The position numbers and the translations under genes were made by a program. 64,000 nt of DNA from Paracentrotus lividus (taxonomy: Eukaryota > Echinodermata > Echinoidea > Camarodonta > Echinidae): contig CALNVZ010003433.1 in NCBI GenBank assembly GCA_940671915.1, forward strand, positions 13,907,084 through 13,971,083, written 5' to 3'. Shown one piece after another: positions 23,499 through 36,375 of this stretch; position 1 is the first letter of the stretch; every line of letters starts with the position of its first letter. The notes below the pieces were generated by a model. That model was not told where the DNA came from and made no database searches. It worked only from the letters and a program-made list of their open reading frames with translations.

Positions 23499-24245
23499 AC
23501 CTTTGACCTTTGAACTTCATGGATTCAAAAACATATTTAGCTCTTTAATAATATGATAGATCAAAAATTTGGTTGAATTCCCCCCAGAAATCTACCCGAA
23601 TCTGTATAAGTTAATTTTCATGATAATCGACCCCAGAATTGCTTCACTCTCATTTTCAAATATTTAAGATATTTATTGAATCTGACCTTTGACCTTCAAA
23701 TAGGCTACTAGTCATCAAAGCCTTCAATTCAAAGTAATTTCAACTCACATTGCATTTCAGTTGGTCTGAATTGTTTTAGTGGATTTCAAGTACAGTTAAC
23801 TTAGCGCATAGACTATTCAAAGGATTTTACACAGCGATTTGGGGAATTTTTTTTATCTGACCTCTGACCTTTGACCTTTCCAAATTTTTATCACCAAAAC
23901 CTTTATAGGGTCATTCACCTAAACACATTGAACCAAGTTTGGTTGACATACTTCTAGGAGGTCTTCAAGTTTAAAGCTTAGAACAAAGGAAATTCAAGGT
24001 CATTTTCACAGTTTTTGACGTTCTATCTGACTCTGACCCTTTGACCACTTCAACATGCAGTATTACCAAAACCTGCTTCATTTAATCTGCATATATTGCG
24101 TTATACATAATTGACCTAAGTTTTGTTAAGAATGGTTTGGTAATTTTCAAGTTATAAGTGAAAATAAACATGAGATTACATCATTCTTTACTTGACATTT
24201 TAGGCCAAATGACCTTTATGGACCTTTAGACCTTTGACCCCTTTC
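23499..24245. repeat. Degenerate tandem array, about 175-bp unit, each with DR1-like TGACCTTTGACCT
   Basis: Motifs read ACCTTTGACCTTTGAAC (23499), TGACCTTTGACCTT (23683), TGACCTCTGACCTTTGACCTT (23858), CTCTGACCCTTTGACC (about 24031) and TGACCTTT plus GACCTTTGACCCC (24209-24241). The spacing of 170-182 bases and a shared ATCACCAAAACCT-like segment (about 23716, 23890, 24064) show that the whole unit repeats. On the minus strand the core is AGGTCAAAGGTCA, the direct-repeat-1 half-site arrangement recognised by HNF4 and RXR-type nuclear receptors. Whether any site is functional is unknown. Confidence 0.75.
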
Positions 24246-25430
24246 CACACTTCAAAACTCCTTTAGCGATTTCGATATTTGTAGAGCGAGAGCCTTCTGA
24301 TCAAGTACATGTTTCAGATTTTTCTTGTTGCAATTAGTGGGAGGTTGACCCCTTTCTTTGTCCTAGAATGACTAATACTTAATATGGAGCAGGATTATTT
24401 TATGTTTAAGAAAATGACCCTTCAAGTCGTAATGTCAACCTCTACCGTGCCCATAATACGCTTTCGATCGATTTCAAATATTAGTAACGAAATTTTAAAA
24501 GATAGCATACGCAACTAATATTGGCGGTCATCCCACAAGCACCGACACGCCACATCGAGACGACGCGACACCATTAGTCCGACCGACTCTAGACAAAAAA
24601 GGCCTATTGAGACCGACGCTAGCAAATAAAGACCCAGTTAAGCCGCAACTAGAACAAACAGGCCTACTGGCAACGCGAGCGACACAACACAAATATTGTA
24701 GTGTCGGTTCTATGTCTGTGGCGGTCGGTCGTGGCTGTCGGTCTACTCGGTAAAGTTGTGTTAGTCAGTCGATCCTCCCCCCCCGCTCTCCCTCCCCCCT
24801 CCTCCCCCCGCCCCCCTATTGCATACTTTAACTTTACGTCGGACTCTTGGGTCGTCGGTGTCAGGGCCGGTCGGTCTCGTTGGTGTACGGTCTTCGTGGT
24901 AGCGTGTACCCGCTAATTCACTAAGAACTCATCCGTTAATCGGAGCGTCAATAGTTCTTGACAAAATTTCAATAGAATATAAGTGAAACAGGAACATTTG
25001 GAAAGGCATGTGGCATATTTGTTTGTTTCTACTACTGTATATAAATATGTAACAGAATGAGGAGTGAAATGTAATCATTTACCCGTCTTAAAATACTATA
25101 GTGATCAAACTTACATTCTCGTGTTAAGAGTGTCAACGGATTAAGTAGTACATGACTCGAGGTGTCAAACGGACAGTAATACCAGTTACGTCTGTTGCGG
25201 ATTACTTGCTTCGAGACGGCTACTTATTTTGAGAGTGTCTAACAGCCAAGAAGAATGCTTGTGCATAAGTTTCAGGAACACCTGTAAATAATAATTATAT
25301 TCTTTTTGATATGCTATCATTCATGAATGTGCAGAGGCGTGGGAACCTTTAAGAGACCGAAGTGGTCCAGCATCTCGAAGTCCCACCCCCACCCAAAGGA
25401 AATAAGACAAATCAAAACCACAAACGTACC
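24246..25430. other. No gene recognised; GTCGGTC/GACCGAC-rich segment
   Basis: From about 24540 to 24900 short CGACCGAC and GTCGGTC words recur on opposite sides of a C-rich run (24776-24815), suggesting a loose inverted repeat. The remainder is unremarkable AT-rich sequence. Confidence 0.4.
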
Positions 25431-25431
25431 A

Positions 25432-25579
25432 AATAACACCAAATAGTTTTATTAATGTATTTCTAACACCCAAACTGGTGTTAATATAACACCAGTTGGT
25501 GTGGTCGGATATAGATTCCGAGCCGGTGTTAGATTTAACACCCGTGGTGTTAAATTTAACACCCCAGTTTTTGCAGTGT
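25432..25579. mobile_element. AACACC/GGTGTT palindromic MITE remnant
   Basis: Alternating AACACC and GGTGTT words form a nested palindrome, including GGTGTTAAATTTAACACCCC followed by AGTTTTTGCAGTGT at the right end. The left end is less clear, so boundaries are approximate. Confidence 0.65.
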
Positions 25580-26328
25580 GTGCGATTCCCCGGTTAACAC
25601 GAAGTTGTTTAAGATTTTAAACAACTTGTTTAATTTTTTCTAACAGTGCAGTGACTCTTGTCATTTGAAACAGTATTTTTTAATTCGAAAGAGTTTTCTT
25701 CCTTTCTTTCATTTATTCCCCCTCTTTTAGTGGAGAGAATGCTTCTGAACGAGTCTTTCAAGCATGGAAAAGATATACCCATTCATAGATAATACACACA
25801 CACCTGTGTATTATTATGGAGATCACTTTCTTACGAAACGTGATTGGTATCACAATTACCTTAATCGGCTGCAGGCGACGGCAATGTCGGCGCCAAGTAT
25901 AATCGTAGGCTAAATTGAATTGCATTGCCCGCGAGATGCTAACTTTGATGACATGCGTTACAGAGGTGGAGGATTTAACGGGAAATATGGAAAAAAGATA
26001 TAATCATTGAGGCTCCTAGATCTATTTTGAATTAAAGTAATCTTCTCGAATTGATATTTAATACTCGCATTATATCCAGAGCGCAAAATTGCCTGTTATT
26101 CTAGCTAAGATAACAAGGTGTTTTTACGATTCGAAGCGGCAAATTAAGATGATGAATCATGCGATTTTCGGCGTCTCTTTTTCTTATTTTTCTTTCTTTC
26201 TTTTTTGTTGTTGTTGGGGGGATAGTTATGCCTTCCAATGTTTAATTGTATCGCTTCCGTTATTAGTTGAATACCAATGGTTTCATAGTTCAAAGAGTCA
26301 TGGGTATTTAGTGAGAGATTTTTAAAGA

Positions 26329-26329
<1 letters not shown>

Positions 26330-26367
<38 letters not shown>

Positions 26368-26385
26368 GGGGGGGGGGAGAGGGGG
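26330..26385. repeat. GA microsatellite with poly-G
   Basis: (GA)n at about 26330-26365 followed by a G run. Ser-Leu frames on the minus strand are artefacts. Confidence 0.95.
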
Positions 26386-26457
26386 CGACATTATTTGGCA
26401 TTGATGAAGAATGAAGGGGTAGAATATAAATACGGGTTCAAGGATGAACAAGTTCAA

Positions 26458-26760
26458 GGAGGAGGAAATGGTGGTATCTCTCTTGCCGTGAGACGAATTT
26501 GAGACCAGGCTGGGACGGGCTTCAGACGGATTTGAGAGGGTTTTGAGACTAATCGTGGAAACGTCGCAGAGACCTATCCTGAGTCTCTGTGACATCTCAT
26601 GAGTCACAGGAAAATCGAAAATGCTTAAATCTATGATTTTTTTTTCCATCGCGGAGACATTTCAGAGACGTCTCTGCGACGGAAAAAAAAAGAATATCGG
26701 AGACGTCTCTGAGTGTCAGAGTCTCAGAGACGTCTTCGTGAAATAAAATATCACGTGAAG
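26458..26760. repeat. GAGACGTCTC dispersed repeat, copy 1
   Basis: Contains ATGGTGGTATCTCTCTTGCC (about 26468), several TTTGAGA/TTGAGA words and a cluster of AGAGACGTCTCTGCGACGG, GGAGACGTCTCTGAG and CAGAGACGTCTTC palindromes (26640-26745). In reverse complement the same components occur at 32210-32395 and about 54905-54965. Confidence 0.7.
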
Positions 26761-26884
26761 TCTTAAATAATCCTTGATGGGGAAAGAAAAAATAGATTCT
26801 CAGAATATTCGTGATGTATCCATAATCCACTAAACATCTAATAAATAACCATGGTAAATGAACAGGAGAGATTTAGGAGGATGC

Positions 26885-26969
26885 GTTGGGGAGAGAGGAG
26901 GAAGAGGAGGAGGAGGAGGAGGAAGATTAGAAAGAGGAGGAGGAGGTGAGAGGGAGGGAGAGGGAGAGG

Positions 26970-27020
<51 letters not shown>
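26885..27020. repeat. GGA and GA microsatellite
   Basis: (GGA)n-like sequence passes into a (GA)n array at about 26970-27016. Confidence 0.95.
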
Positions 27021-27024
27021 GGGA

Positions 27025-28229
27025 GGCAAAATAGAAAAGAGGAAAGATGTGGTGTGTGTAGTATATAATATAAATACGGGTTATTAATTATTTTAATTTG
27101 AAAAACGAACAAAAAATGGGATTCTATCGGGATTATTTAATTGTTATTATTTAATCAATTTGATTAAGATTTTGTCAGGCGTTGGAAATGTCATATCGAC
27201 ATTATATGAATTGGGGAGAGGCGTTCGTGAACTGTCAGGATCCATGGACGCCTATAAGGACCGCTCAACTTATCATCTCTATTGAATGACATCGAACTAT
27301 CCAGCACTCCAGATTTAATTAGAATAGGTTTGACGGTTCTCAAGTATAGGGTTCAATGTACTAAATATGAAGAGCTCAATGCCAAAAAGATCTAAATCCA
27401 ATTTTGATGAAAAGTTGGTTATCTATTCCAGATCATATTCAGGCAGGTATCTGTCTTTGAACAAAATGTGTGTTAAGTTCTCGATTAAGTTTCTCCTAGC
27501 AAACTCGTATAATTGGCAACACTACACATTCCTTGTACCCACACCATAATTCGTACAGCGTTTTCCAAAGAGTTCGGTGTACGGTGTGTGCTGAATGAAT
27601 AATAGACCAGTTTACTAACATATTCAAATTGTAGGCATACTTTTTCCTGGCGACGTATTAACAAGGTATTCAAACAACCTGTAATAAAAAAATGAACTAT
27701 AATACATGGCATCCAGTTTGCATACATACATGTAGTTGTTGTTATATCAGGAAAGCCTCAGGCAAGCTTTCAGGTTGTCAAGCATAACCTTTGTTTTAAA
27801 AAAAAGTATGCATAAAATTTGAAATAGTAGTAAACTCGTCCATTGTTCAGTGAAACCTTGGAGGAGAGCAGAAATTCTTACCTGCATGGTAACACTGTAT
27901 TTGTGTTCTAAAAGTTCAACAATAAAATATTCCCACATAATTCACTGGCCAAAAATAATCTACGAAATATCAATGTATAAGATAACAGTCAACTTTTAGA
28001 CTCGACGAGTTGTGAAATCTTATTCCGTTATCGTTATTTTTAATCTGCATTCTTAAAAAGAATCGAATATACTTCCAGAGGGGGTGGCGAAAGTTAAAAA
28101 CTAGAAGTAGGCCTATCTTCGTTGCTCGGTCTGTATTGTCTCTATAATTGACTGAACCCATGCTATGCACCTGGTTGCAGTCACACTATTATCTAAATAC
28201 AAAATATTGTATATGAAGAGTTTGTTTCC
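27025..28229. other. No gene recognised
   Basis: AT-rich. A minus-strand frame ending HKYSVTMQ at a good donor-like CAG/GTAAGA (27881) was considered as an upstream GPCR exon. It lacks TM1 or TM2 features and was rejected. Confidence 0.5.
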
Positions 28230-28447
28230 AAAAGGGACTAAATCCACTTTTGTAACTTCAGAGTAAATGGCTTTTCTTTGCCGGATTTTGTACTGGCGTC
28301 TATGGAAAATTGAAATTAAAAGTTGAAATTTCTGGAAGTTGCAATCAAAATTTAGGCAAGTTATTTTTCTCACAGATGGGTACGTACCTGAACAATGTCC
28401 TGATATCAATAACTCAATTTTCATCAAAAGTGGATTTAGTCCCTTTT
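28230..28447. mobile_element. 218-bp MITE, AAAAGGGACTAAATCCACTTTTG ends
   Basis: AAAAGGGACTAAATCCACTT (28230) is inverted exactly, over 23 bases, at 28425-28447. Flanks do not show a clear duplication. It is non-coding. Confidence 0.8.
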
Positions 28448-31400
28448 ATCTAGAATTCAGACATAGGCCTACCTATTTGTTCTGAATTAACCTCAAAATA
28501 GGAACTAGACCATGGAACGTTTCTGACATGTTGTCTGATTTGATTTGGTTTGGTTTATCTTGGTCGATTACTTTGACATACTTATCAAATCTGAAGTACA
28601 ATAACCTCTGAAGCGCGCAAGGTTTCTGTGTAAATGTATTTCGATTATTGCCGAACAAATATTCATCGTAATGGGTCACTCTAAAACATTCTTGATTTGA
28701 CTAATAAACAATGACATGTCATCTTTTGTTGAAATGTCATCTATCAATTGCATTATGAGTTCAATTCAGGTCATGTTCTCTTAAGTATAAACAAATTACA
28801 AATTTGTCTCTTTCAGTATTTTGGACGTTTTGAGAATGATAAGTATTAACTCGAAACAAGTGGAAAGAAAACAAAACAAAAAATGGCCGGGGATGAGCTC
28901 AGTCTGCAGAACACGGTTTTTGTTTCACAGGGATGTCTTAGGTTCGAAACCAATTGGATGCACTAGAACCCTTTGGTAAGGTATTACTCCTTATTTACCA
29001 AGGTCCTCTCCCTCTGATGGGACTGGAATACACGGGCCTCGATGTAGCTTGTATATAATAAATCAATTGTTTTTGTATACATATAAGTCAGGGGAAATGA
29101 ATCAAAAGAAATAGAGGAAAGCAAATCGAGAGTTTATCCAAATCAAAAGTTTTATGGTCGAAACTTTCGACAGCAATCATGGTAATACATATATTTAAGT
29201 AACAAAACTAGAAAACAAAATAATGATACAAAAATAGTACTTTTACCCGTTTTCGCCTCTCATTTTTTTTCTATAACCAAGTCAAAAAGGAAGGCGCGTT
29301 TTTAAATGAAATTCTTATCGAGGCTCACACGTTCTATCCTGTTTATATACCCGTTTAATTTTTCTTCCCATCAAGTCGAGAAGGGATAATGTGTTGTGAT
29401 TTTGAAATGCTTTTCTTGAAGTAAAACGTTTTCATCACCTTAAAGACATGACCTTTCACAGCGTCCATATTGATTAGATTACGTCACATGCAATCATAAC
29501 ACATCAACTTAACGTCTTGACTTGACCTTTACAAAAACAGGATACCTTTTAGCTAAATGTTCACGAAATTAATTTTGACATTATTTTATTTTTCATCTCG
29601 GGGTTCATAGGCTCCGTTTAAGCATGCGAGAATAATAGGGTGTATGAGTATGTATATTATGACACAAATGAATGTGACTTATGAAGGAAATTCCTTGTCA
29701 ATCAGAATATGCCTGAAACGATTCTATTTTGGAATATGCTCGCGAACAGATACCTCGAATGGAATTCCTAGTGGATTTAGACATGACGTTCGTCTTAAAT
29801 GTCTTATTTATCTTATTTGATATCTTATCTTAATTTGATAAACGACTGGATTGTCAGTCATTTAAAGTCGAAATTGCTTGACTCCGAAAATACCGTCAGA
29901 CAGGATTATGCCAAATGCCAAAAATATTTATATATTAAAATAAATGAAAGAGGAGGTGTGATAGCTCAATCGATATTTTAGTCACACGTATTCAACGAAC
30001 TATCATGTCGTTTGGTGAGGCATTAAGCCTCATTGTTAAGCTGCGACTTTCGTTTCTCCCAAATTTTAAAAAGTAAAACCGATTTAGTGTGAAAAAATAA
30101 TACAATAAATAAATAAACAAATCAATTAATATTTTCCCCTAAATGTAACCATTAATGTTGAGCAAACACATGTTATAATGATTGTCGTGTCATTACAAGG
30201 AATGGGTTTCGCGATTCTTATACATTTCGTCGGGATGAGTGATCACATTATGCTTAGGAAATGCTTTGGAATATGTATTTTCGGAAATGGATTTTCTAGG
30301 TGAGGTTGTGGTTGTTTTTTTACTTTATCTGTAAACTTTGTCGGCAAATTTGAATTTCTGAAGACCTATTTTGTCCATCTGTCGGGAAAATTGAAAAGGG
30401 AAATTAAAACCGACAAGGTTTGTTTTTGCTAGTTTGTAAAAGCTTGCCCAAATCGTCGGCACATTTAGTTTGATATATCTCGTCATTTAATCATTCTCAA
30501 ATGCCGTAACATTGTATATGTGTATTGGGTCAATTCCAAAAAGCTTTAAGTCAATATTAGCGAATTATTAGGTCGACAAATGATGATAAAGTACAAATGG
30601 AATGCAATTATATTGTCAGCAATTCACCAACCTATATATTTCAGACATATTGTATTCCCCATATATGGGATTCCTATAATTACATTTATAACGACCCTTT
30701 ATTTTCAATAAACCCGCCATTTGAACATGCTCATATTATCACACCAAATCAGATTATTTTAAATTGTAATATGCCTTTCAAATTACGTCATCCGAAAGAA
30801 CGGGTAGTTTTACAATAGCGGATCCAGCCGCAATTATTTCAAAAGATCATATCGACCCATACCGAAACATAATAGAGCTAATATTGACCCCAGACGATTG
30901 GGCCTGCACAATGTTTTGTCCGAGCGAAAGCTGGATCCACGCATGGTTTCAGGACCGCTTTAACCATGGATACTAGTAGTATCCATGCTTTAACGAAGCC
31001 GCTTTGGAGGCTGATATTTTGAAGAAAAATGTACTTGTATAAAATTCTCAAAGAGCAAGACGGTTTTTTCTTCTTTTCTTTCAAGAGGAGGAAAAGTATT
31101 GCACGGTTGTCATGAAGAGCTAAATAAGCATCGTGTTGACTGACCAACAAGTATTTTACCTGCATTCAAAAAGTAATTTAGGAAAATCCTCTACTCTACG
31201 CAGAAAATGATCAAAGGATAACCGCCCTTATAACAGGCAGAATGAATACCCATCCTGGAATAAAGAGAGGGCGTGCGCTCCCAGTGAAGAGTTCAATAAA
31301 CATTTGTAACAACTCTTCCATTATCATCGCAGAGGTAGTTGAATTTTCTTCTCCTCCACTGATTTCCTGTTATGGGTAACCGAAGCACTCACAAATATGA

Positions 31401-32200
31401 TAGCTAACAGTTCCCGACTTTTCCATCTTTATTTTGGGCCTATTTCTAGGTGTGAAGTCGGCACAGTACAAACGGAGAGGTACCCGTAAAGTGAAGTGCC
31501 TTTCTTACCCAAACACTCATCGATTTCTCATGTGGGGAATTCACTGCATCTTATGGGGATGATTTGTAAATAGCCATTACCATGGTAACTAACAGCAGTA
31601 TCGCACTTCAAGTTTGGTTATCTATTTCATGATTTTACTTGCACAGAAAACAACTCATGTCGGGATATCCTCCGAAAATCAAAACAAAAATTGTCGGAAA
31701 TACGGGTTCCATTTTCGCTAGTCTTTCTTTGTATCTCGATAGTAAATGTCAGGTCTCTTACGACGTCTGGAATGTTTATTTGTTTTTGCTCTTTTCGGAA
31801 AGTAATTTCATGTTTTGTTTTGATGTCAGATTGGCAAAGTTGATATAGCAAATTTGATATGCCACTTCTTCCAACCCGGTGCTTTGTCTAGCAATGACAT
31901 GATTCTTTTATATTCTATAAGTAGTGGTAGCAGTGGAATTGACATTACTAAATTGAAAGTTTCAAGGGGAAAACTCGATCCGACATTGTCAAGAAAGTTA
32001 TAGGATGACCTCAATACGATATCATAAATTTAAATTGAAAACAATCTGTTTGAACGATGACGCATGCGAATGTGCACAGTCATAACTCTTATGACTCTTA
32101 TCTTATTACAAGACGCTGTGTCGTATACATAAAAGAAAGTAGTTACTGGGATCAACTTCGCTTTTATTCTATCTACCTTGTGTTCGCTAGCTGTTGACCT
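28448..32200. other. No gene recognised; AT-rich
   Basis: Only short frames without family resemblance are present. Apart from two TAGGCCTA-type words near its start I saw no TIR pair or tandem array. Confidence 0.5.
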
Positions 32201-32204
32201 GCTT

Positions 32205-32400
32205 CTCATTCAAATTATATCTGAGACGTCTCCGCGACAGAATGAGGCGTCGCGGAGACTCATGAAACGTCATGAATCTCTGAGACGTCTCCGAGACGTC
32301 TCCACGACAAGTTTCGAAACCGTCTCCGAGTAGTCCCAAATCCTTCTCAAATCCTTCGTATGGCAAGTGAGATACCACCATTAGTAAAGTCAAAAGTTCC
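32205..32400. repeat. GAGACGTCTC dispersed repeat, copy 2
   Basis: CTGAGACGTCTCCGCGACAG, then CGTCGCGGAGACTCATGA, CTGAGACGTCTCCGAGACGT and finally ATGGCAAGTGAGATACCACC. This corresponds to copy 1 in reverse orientation and to the shorter copy near 54905. Confidence 0.75.
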
Positions 32401-34380
32401 TCGGGGGTTGACTTAATTAATTCGAGTACATCCCTGGTGCACAAGGAAGATAGACTTGCCAAGGTAGTAACTGCTAAGAGCGTGTAAGAAGAAACTTAAT
32501 CGAGCGCTTCATATATTAAGGAGTTGCTTGCTTACTTAAAACGAAGTAACTACGTGTACTTCTTTTGCGCATTCGGCTCATTGTAGTTTATACATTGTAT
32601 TTTTTCATGTTTATACCTGTAGTTACACACAAATTTGACTGACCCAGCTTTTTCATCTGTACAGTACTTTGAATTTCTTTGAGGTTATATAGGCGGACAG
32701 AGCATGAAGATCGAGCATTTTGAATAAGTCAATGCATTTCATTTCTTCCAAATAATTCACTCTTCAGAAATTCAAGACAGTGAGTTTTTTTAGAGTTGGA
32801 CAAGATGCTGCAATAAGAAAATTATGGTAATCGAGTGCACAAGAAGTTCTGCGGTCTAACATGTTTCCCGGTGAACATTGTGAAGGGATTTGGTAACCGT
32901 GTTGAGGTTTAGTTGAGTACATTGTTGAATAATGATGACTGCGCTTTAAAATGTTCAGAAGAATAAATGACAGGCAGAATTTAAAGGTTTGAAAAAATAT
33001 GGCGGTATATTTGACGGAATACAATATACAGTCGTATGCAAACCACAAAGTAAAATATAATATGGTATTTCTGGCAATTACACTTTAAAAGCATGAAACA
33101 ATACTACCGAAGTGTCTCTCTAGGATTTCATTTTGGAACAATGACATTATACACTAATAGCATGAAGGTGCCATCAGCTTGGACTCGTAAGCCTCTAAAA
33201 ATTATACAGAAGGATATACCGCATATTAATAAACTCAGCTCCTTCGAACTGTGCAATACTGATAGTTGAAGATCTGGTAGAAAATTTAAGAGGACTGTCA
33301 GAGCGATAAGAAAAGAAGAAGAAAAAAAAAAAAAAAAAAAAACGAATGATGCTTATTGAGCTTGATTGTTCTTTTAACCTCAGCGCATAGCTCAAGACAT
33401 CGGGAAAGTGAAAATGAAACTTTAATTGTGCCCAACACGAAACCGTAGTAATATTTGTCAATTCTATTTAATTTTCATTAACAAATACAGCATTCAATAA
33501 GAATATTGAAAACATCCGAATTCAGGGGACGAAAGCATTGAGGTAAATATTGATATCACACCTTCATAATCAAATAGCGCATTGGCCCACGAATAATCCT
33601 TCAATTTGTCTTACAGAAATATACTTTGACGCGTTCAAATTGAACTGCTATAATCCTGACTAAACAGATCTATTTTAATCTCGTTATTCATGTTGTTCGG
33701 AGCTAATAGATACCTCCATAACTAGGTCATATCTAGATTAATACCTCAAGATATTTGCCCAACACTCGTTCAGGGAGTGACCAGGAATAGACCACGTCAA
33801 AACAAGTTTGTTGGGTGTACTGTATATGGATCTTTCACAACAGCCTTGAGTTTCGTAATGGAGTGACGAAAAATAAAATTGCATAACAATTTATTAAGCA
33901 TATGATGCAGTTGAATCGTTAGATGCAGAAGATTTCTGAAACTATAAATTTATATTTATAGTTCTTTTGTTATTATATTTCATATGATGATTAACTGAAT
34001 AATTTTGTTTTACTATAGTGCGTTGTAGAATACCTTTATGCCTCCTGACTCTTTATTAGGTCTCAAAGGCTATCTTTTCTCAAACCTGTGATTTATCACT
34101 CGATTTAGAATGAAAGTGTTGTTTTTTCCCCACTCTAATGTTCCTTCACCTTTAATGTATAGTGCAGTCGGATGATACACGAGGGGAAGTAGTGCATCGG
34201 TCCAAATCAATATGAGCATGATGAGAGAGCACTTCATATCAGATGATAGTTCAATTTCTTTGAAATCCTTTTTAATATGCTTTGTCTTTTCCAAACATTA
34301 ATGATTATATAGTTTTTCCATTTCTAATAATGTGGATTGTGGTGGTTGATGCTTTTGTTACCAGTGAGTGAAGGTATAAA
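32401..34380. other. No gene recognised
   Basis: AT-rich with one poly-A run (33321-33343). No TIR pair or tandem array was recognised. Confidence 0.45.
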
Positions 34381-34678
34381 ACAGGATCCAGGGGGGGCAC
34401 CCCCTAGTAAAAAAAAAATAATAAAAAAAAAAAAAAAAAAAAAAAACGAAAAAAAAAAGTAAAAAAAGGGGGGGGGGGAATTGACCGCCGCGATGGTTGA
34501 TATGTGATGACTTCTTGTTCTACCGAGGGCCGAAATTTTGTTAACGCCTACCTTCCACCCCCCGCTTATCCGCGGTTCGACAGGAAAAAAAAGAAATTGG
34601 GTGTACCAAAATCCAATCAAATCCAATTTTGCCCCCCCCCCCCCTGTCATCAAACATCAAATCCTGGAACCGTCACTG
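34381..34678. mobile_element. Probable fragment of the CAGTGGCGGATCCAGG family
   Basis: A GGATCCAGGGGGGG left part and a CCTGGAACCGTCACTG right end resemble the family ends. The interior is poly-A and poly-C/G with TTGACCGCCGCGATGG. The left terminal bases and the duplication are not convincing, and it directly precedes the cleaner copy at 34724. Confidence 0.45.
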
Positions 34679-34723
34679 ATGTATCCATGTATTTTGATAC
34701 GCTGCCTCCCTATGCTTCTCTCT

Positions 34724-34888
34724 CAGCGGTGGATTCAGGATTTGGAGATACAGGGGGGGGGGGGGAGGACGCATACTGCAATTTTCGTTGACATAGTCAT
34801 ATCAACATGAATGTCCAATGTAAGATTCTCAGAAAAAAATAAGTGTAGGCACGGGTCTTGCGCCCCTCCCCTCCTGATTCCGCCACTC
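34724..34888. mobile_element. 165-bp TIR element of the same family, TSD TCTCT
   Basis: CAGCGGTGGATTCAGG (34724) and CCTGATTCCGCCACTC (ending 34888) are inverted with a few mismatches and flanked by TCTCT on both sides. The flank is CT-rich, so the duplication alone is weak, but its length matches the other copies. Confidence 0.7.
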
Positions 34889-35389
34889 TCTCTCCCCTAC
34901 AACTCTTCACGTCAATATTGTCATTTCTTCTCATAAACTGAAACTGTCTTTTCTTTGTGATTGTAAGGGATGGTAATTACAATGACTAAACTAACCCCCC
35001 CCACTCCGTCACACGTGACGCTTAATAAATAATAAATGTTGATGACTAATTTGGAAGGAAAATGAAATGAAACCGAATGAATTATTCACATTTTAATCTC
35101 CGTGAAAAATAATTTAACTGATTGACCTTCCGACTCTGTATACCCATCGAAATATTTAGACGCGATCATCTGATTTCTCCATGAGCACAAACCCGCCAGA
35201 CACCCATGATATATGATACAGGCGAGCGGTCTAGAGCTGATTGATACTTCCAGGTTCAGACGAAGATTTAAACGTGTAAAATGCTGTATATGGGTTACCA
35301 CAGTCACCACAGGCTCGTCTCAGTGGTCAAGTGCTTATGAGGCGCCACATGTTGGGGAAACAGGGGGTAATTCTTGGTTTTCTGTCTGA

Positions 35390-35392
35390 GAA

Positions 35393-35461
<69 letters not shown>

Positions 35462-35485
35462 GGAAGAGAGAGAGAGAGAGAGGAA
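35390..35485. repeat. GA microsatellite
   Basis: About 90 bases of (GA)n with rare GGGA and GGAA interruptions. Arg-Glu and Ser-Leu frames here are artefacts. Confidence 0.97.
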
Positions 35486-36084
35486 AACATAGAAAACAAG
35501 CGACTTGGATTACATGTATCATCTGGATGTGTATAATTAATATTAATATGTTTATAAAAGCATGTGAAATTAGAAATGCACTGATGCTTTTTGATTGGAA
35601 TTAGGCCTATATATAATAATAATAGTTACATTTTTATAACGCTTAATACATCTATCCACCTTGGTGTGTAAATCGTCAAAAAAGTGTAGATGCCAATTCA
35701 TACACGTAGAACAGTTTTACAGTTAAGTTTCATGGTTTCTGGAAACAAACAAAAATGACTGACTTGTAAAACATGAGTTTTTTTTATATTTCATTTCTTT
35801 TTCTAATTAAAAAAAAAATGCATTACTGATATAAACTTCTTCTTTATCTTCTTTTTTGCAGATTAATTTTACACAACAAGAAAAAAGAAAAAAGAAAAAA
35901 ACTATTAGGTCTCAAGATCGGAAACTAAATGAAAATAGTTTACTATCTACTTTAGATATCCCATGTTGCACGTGATCACGAGGCACCTGATTATGAAAGT
36001 GTTTTATTCTTGTATTCTATACAAACGGCCTAGTTAAAGTCTTACATAGTTTTCTAGCTGTTTGTCACAATGAACTCTGCAGCG

Positions 36085-36375
36085 TCACACAATGTGAGTT
36101 ATGTGTTCACATAGTCGACTAAAAAAAATGCTCAAATTTAACAGTAGGCCTATGGTGATGATTTCACACTGTGATATAGGTTTCCATATATAGTGTTCAC
36201 ATGGTGGCGTTCGGTCTCACACTGTGAATTTACCCCCTCACAAATGTGAAAATGTGGTTCACAGTGTTAAAACGCTCGAATTTAAAAGTGTGAAGATGAT
36301 ATCATATTGTTTTAACAGTGTGTTCACACTGTGGTTCACATTGTGTTTCTCACTGTGGGACACTGTGTTCCTCCC
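36085..36375. repeat. CACACTGTGAA palindrome-rich repeat
   Basis: Words such as TCACACTGTGA, TCACAATGTGA, GTTCACACTGTGG and TCACAAATGTGAAAATGTGG recur more than ten times in both orientations. This gives a fold-back segment with many alternative hairpins. No terminal repeats or duplication were resolved. Confidence 0.65.

Noticed and set aside
27747-27938. Minus-strand frame ending HKYSVTMQ before a good GTAAGA donor, as a possible upstream GPCR exon
   Set aside because: It lacks TM1/TM2 hydrophobic pattern, the NLAxxDL motif or the TM3 cysteine context, and an adjacent frame is interrupted by stops.
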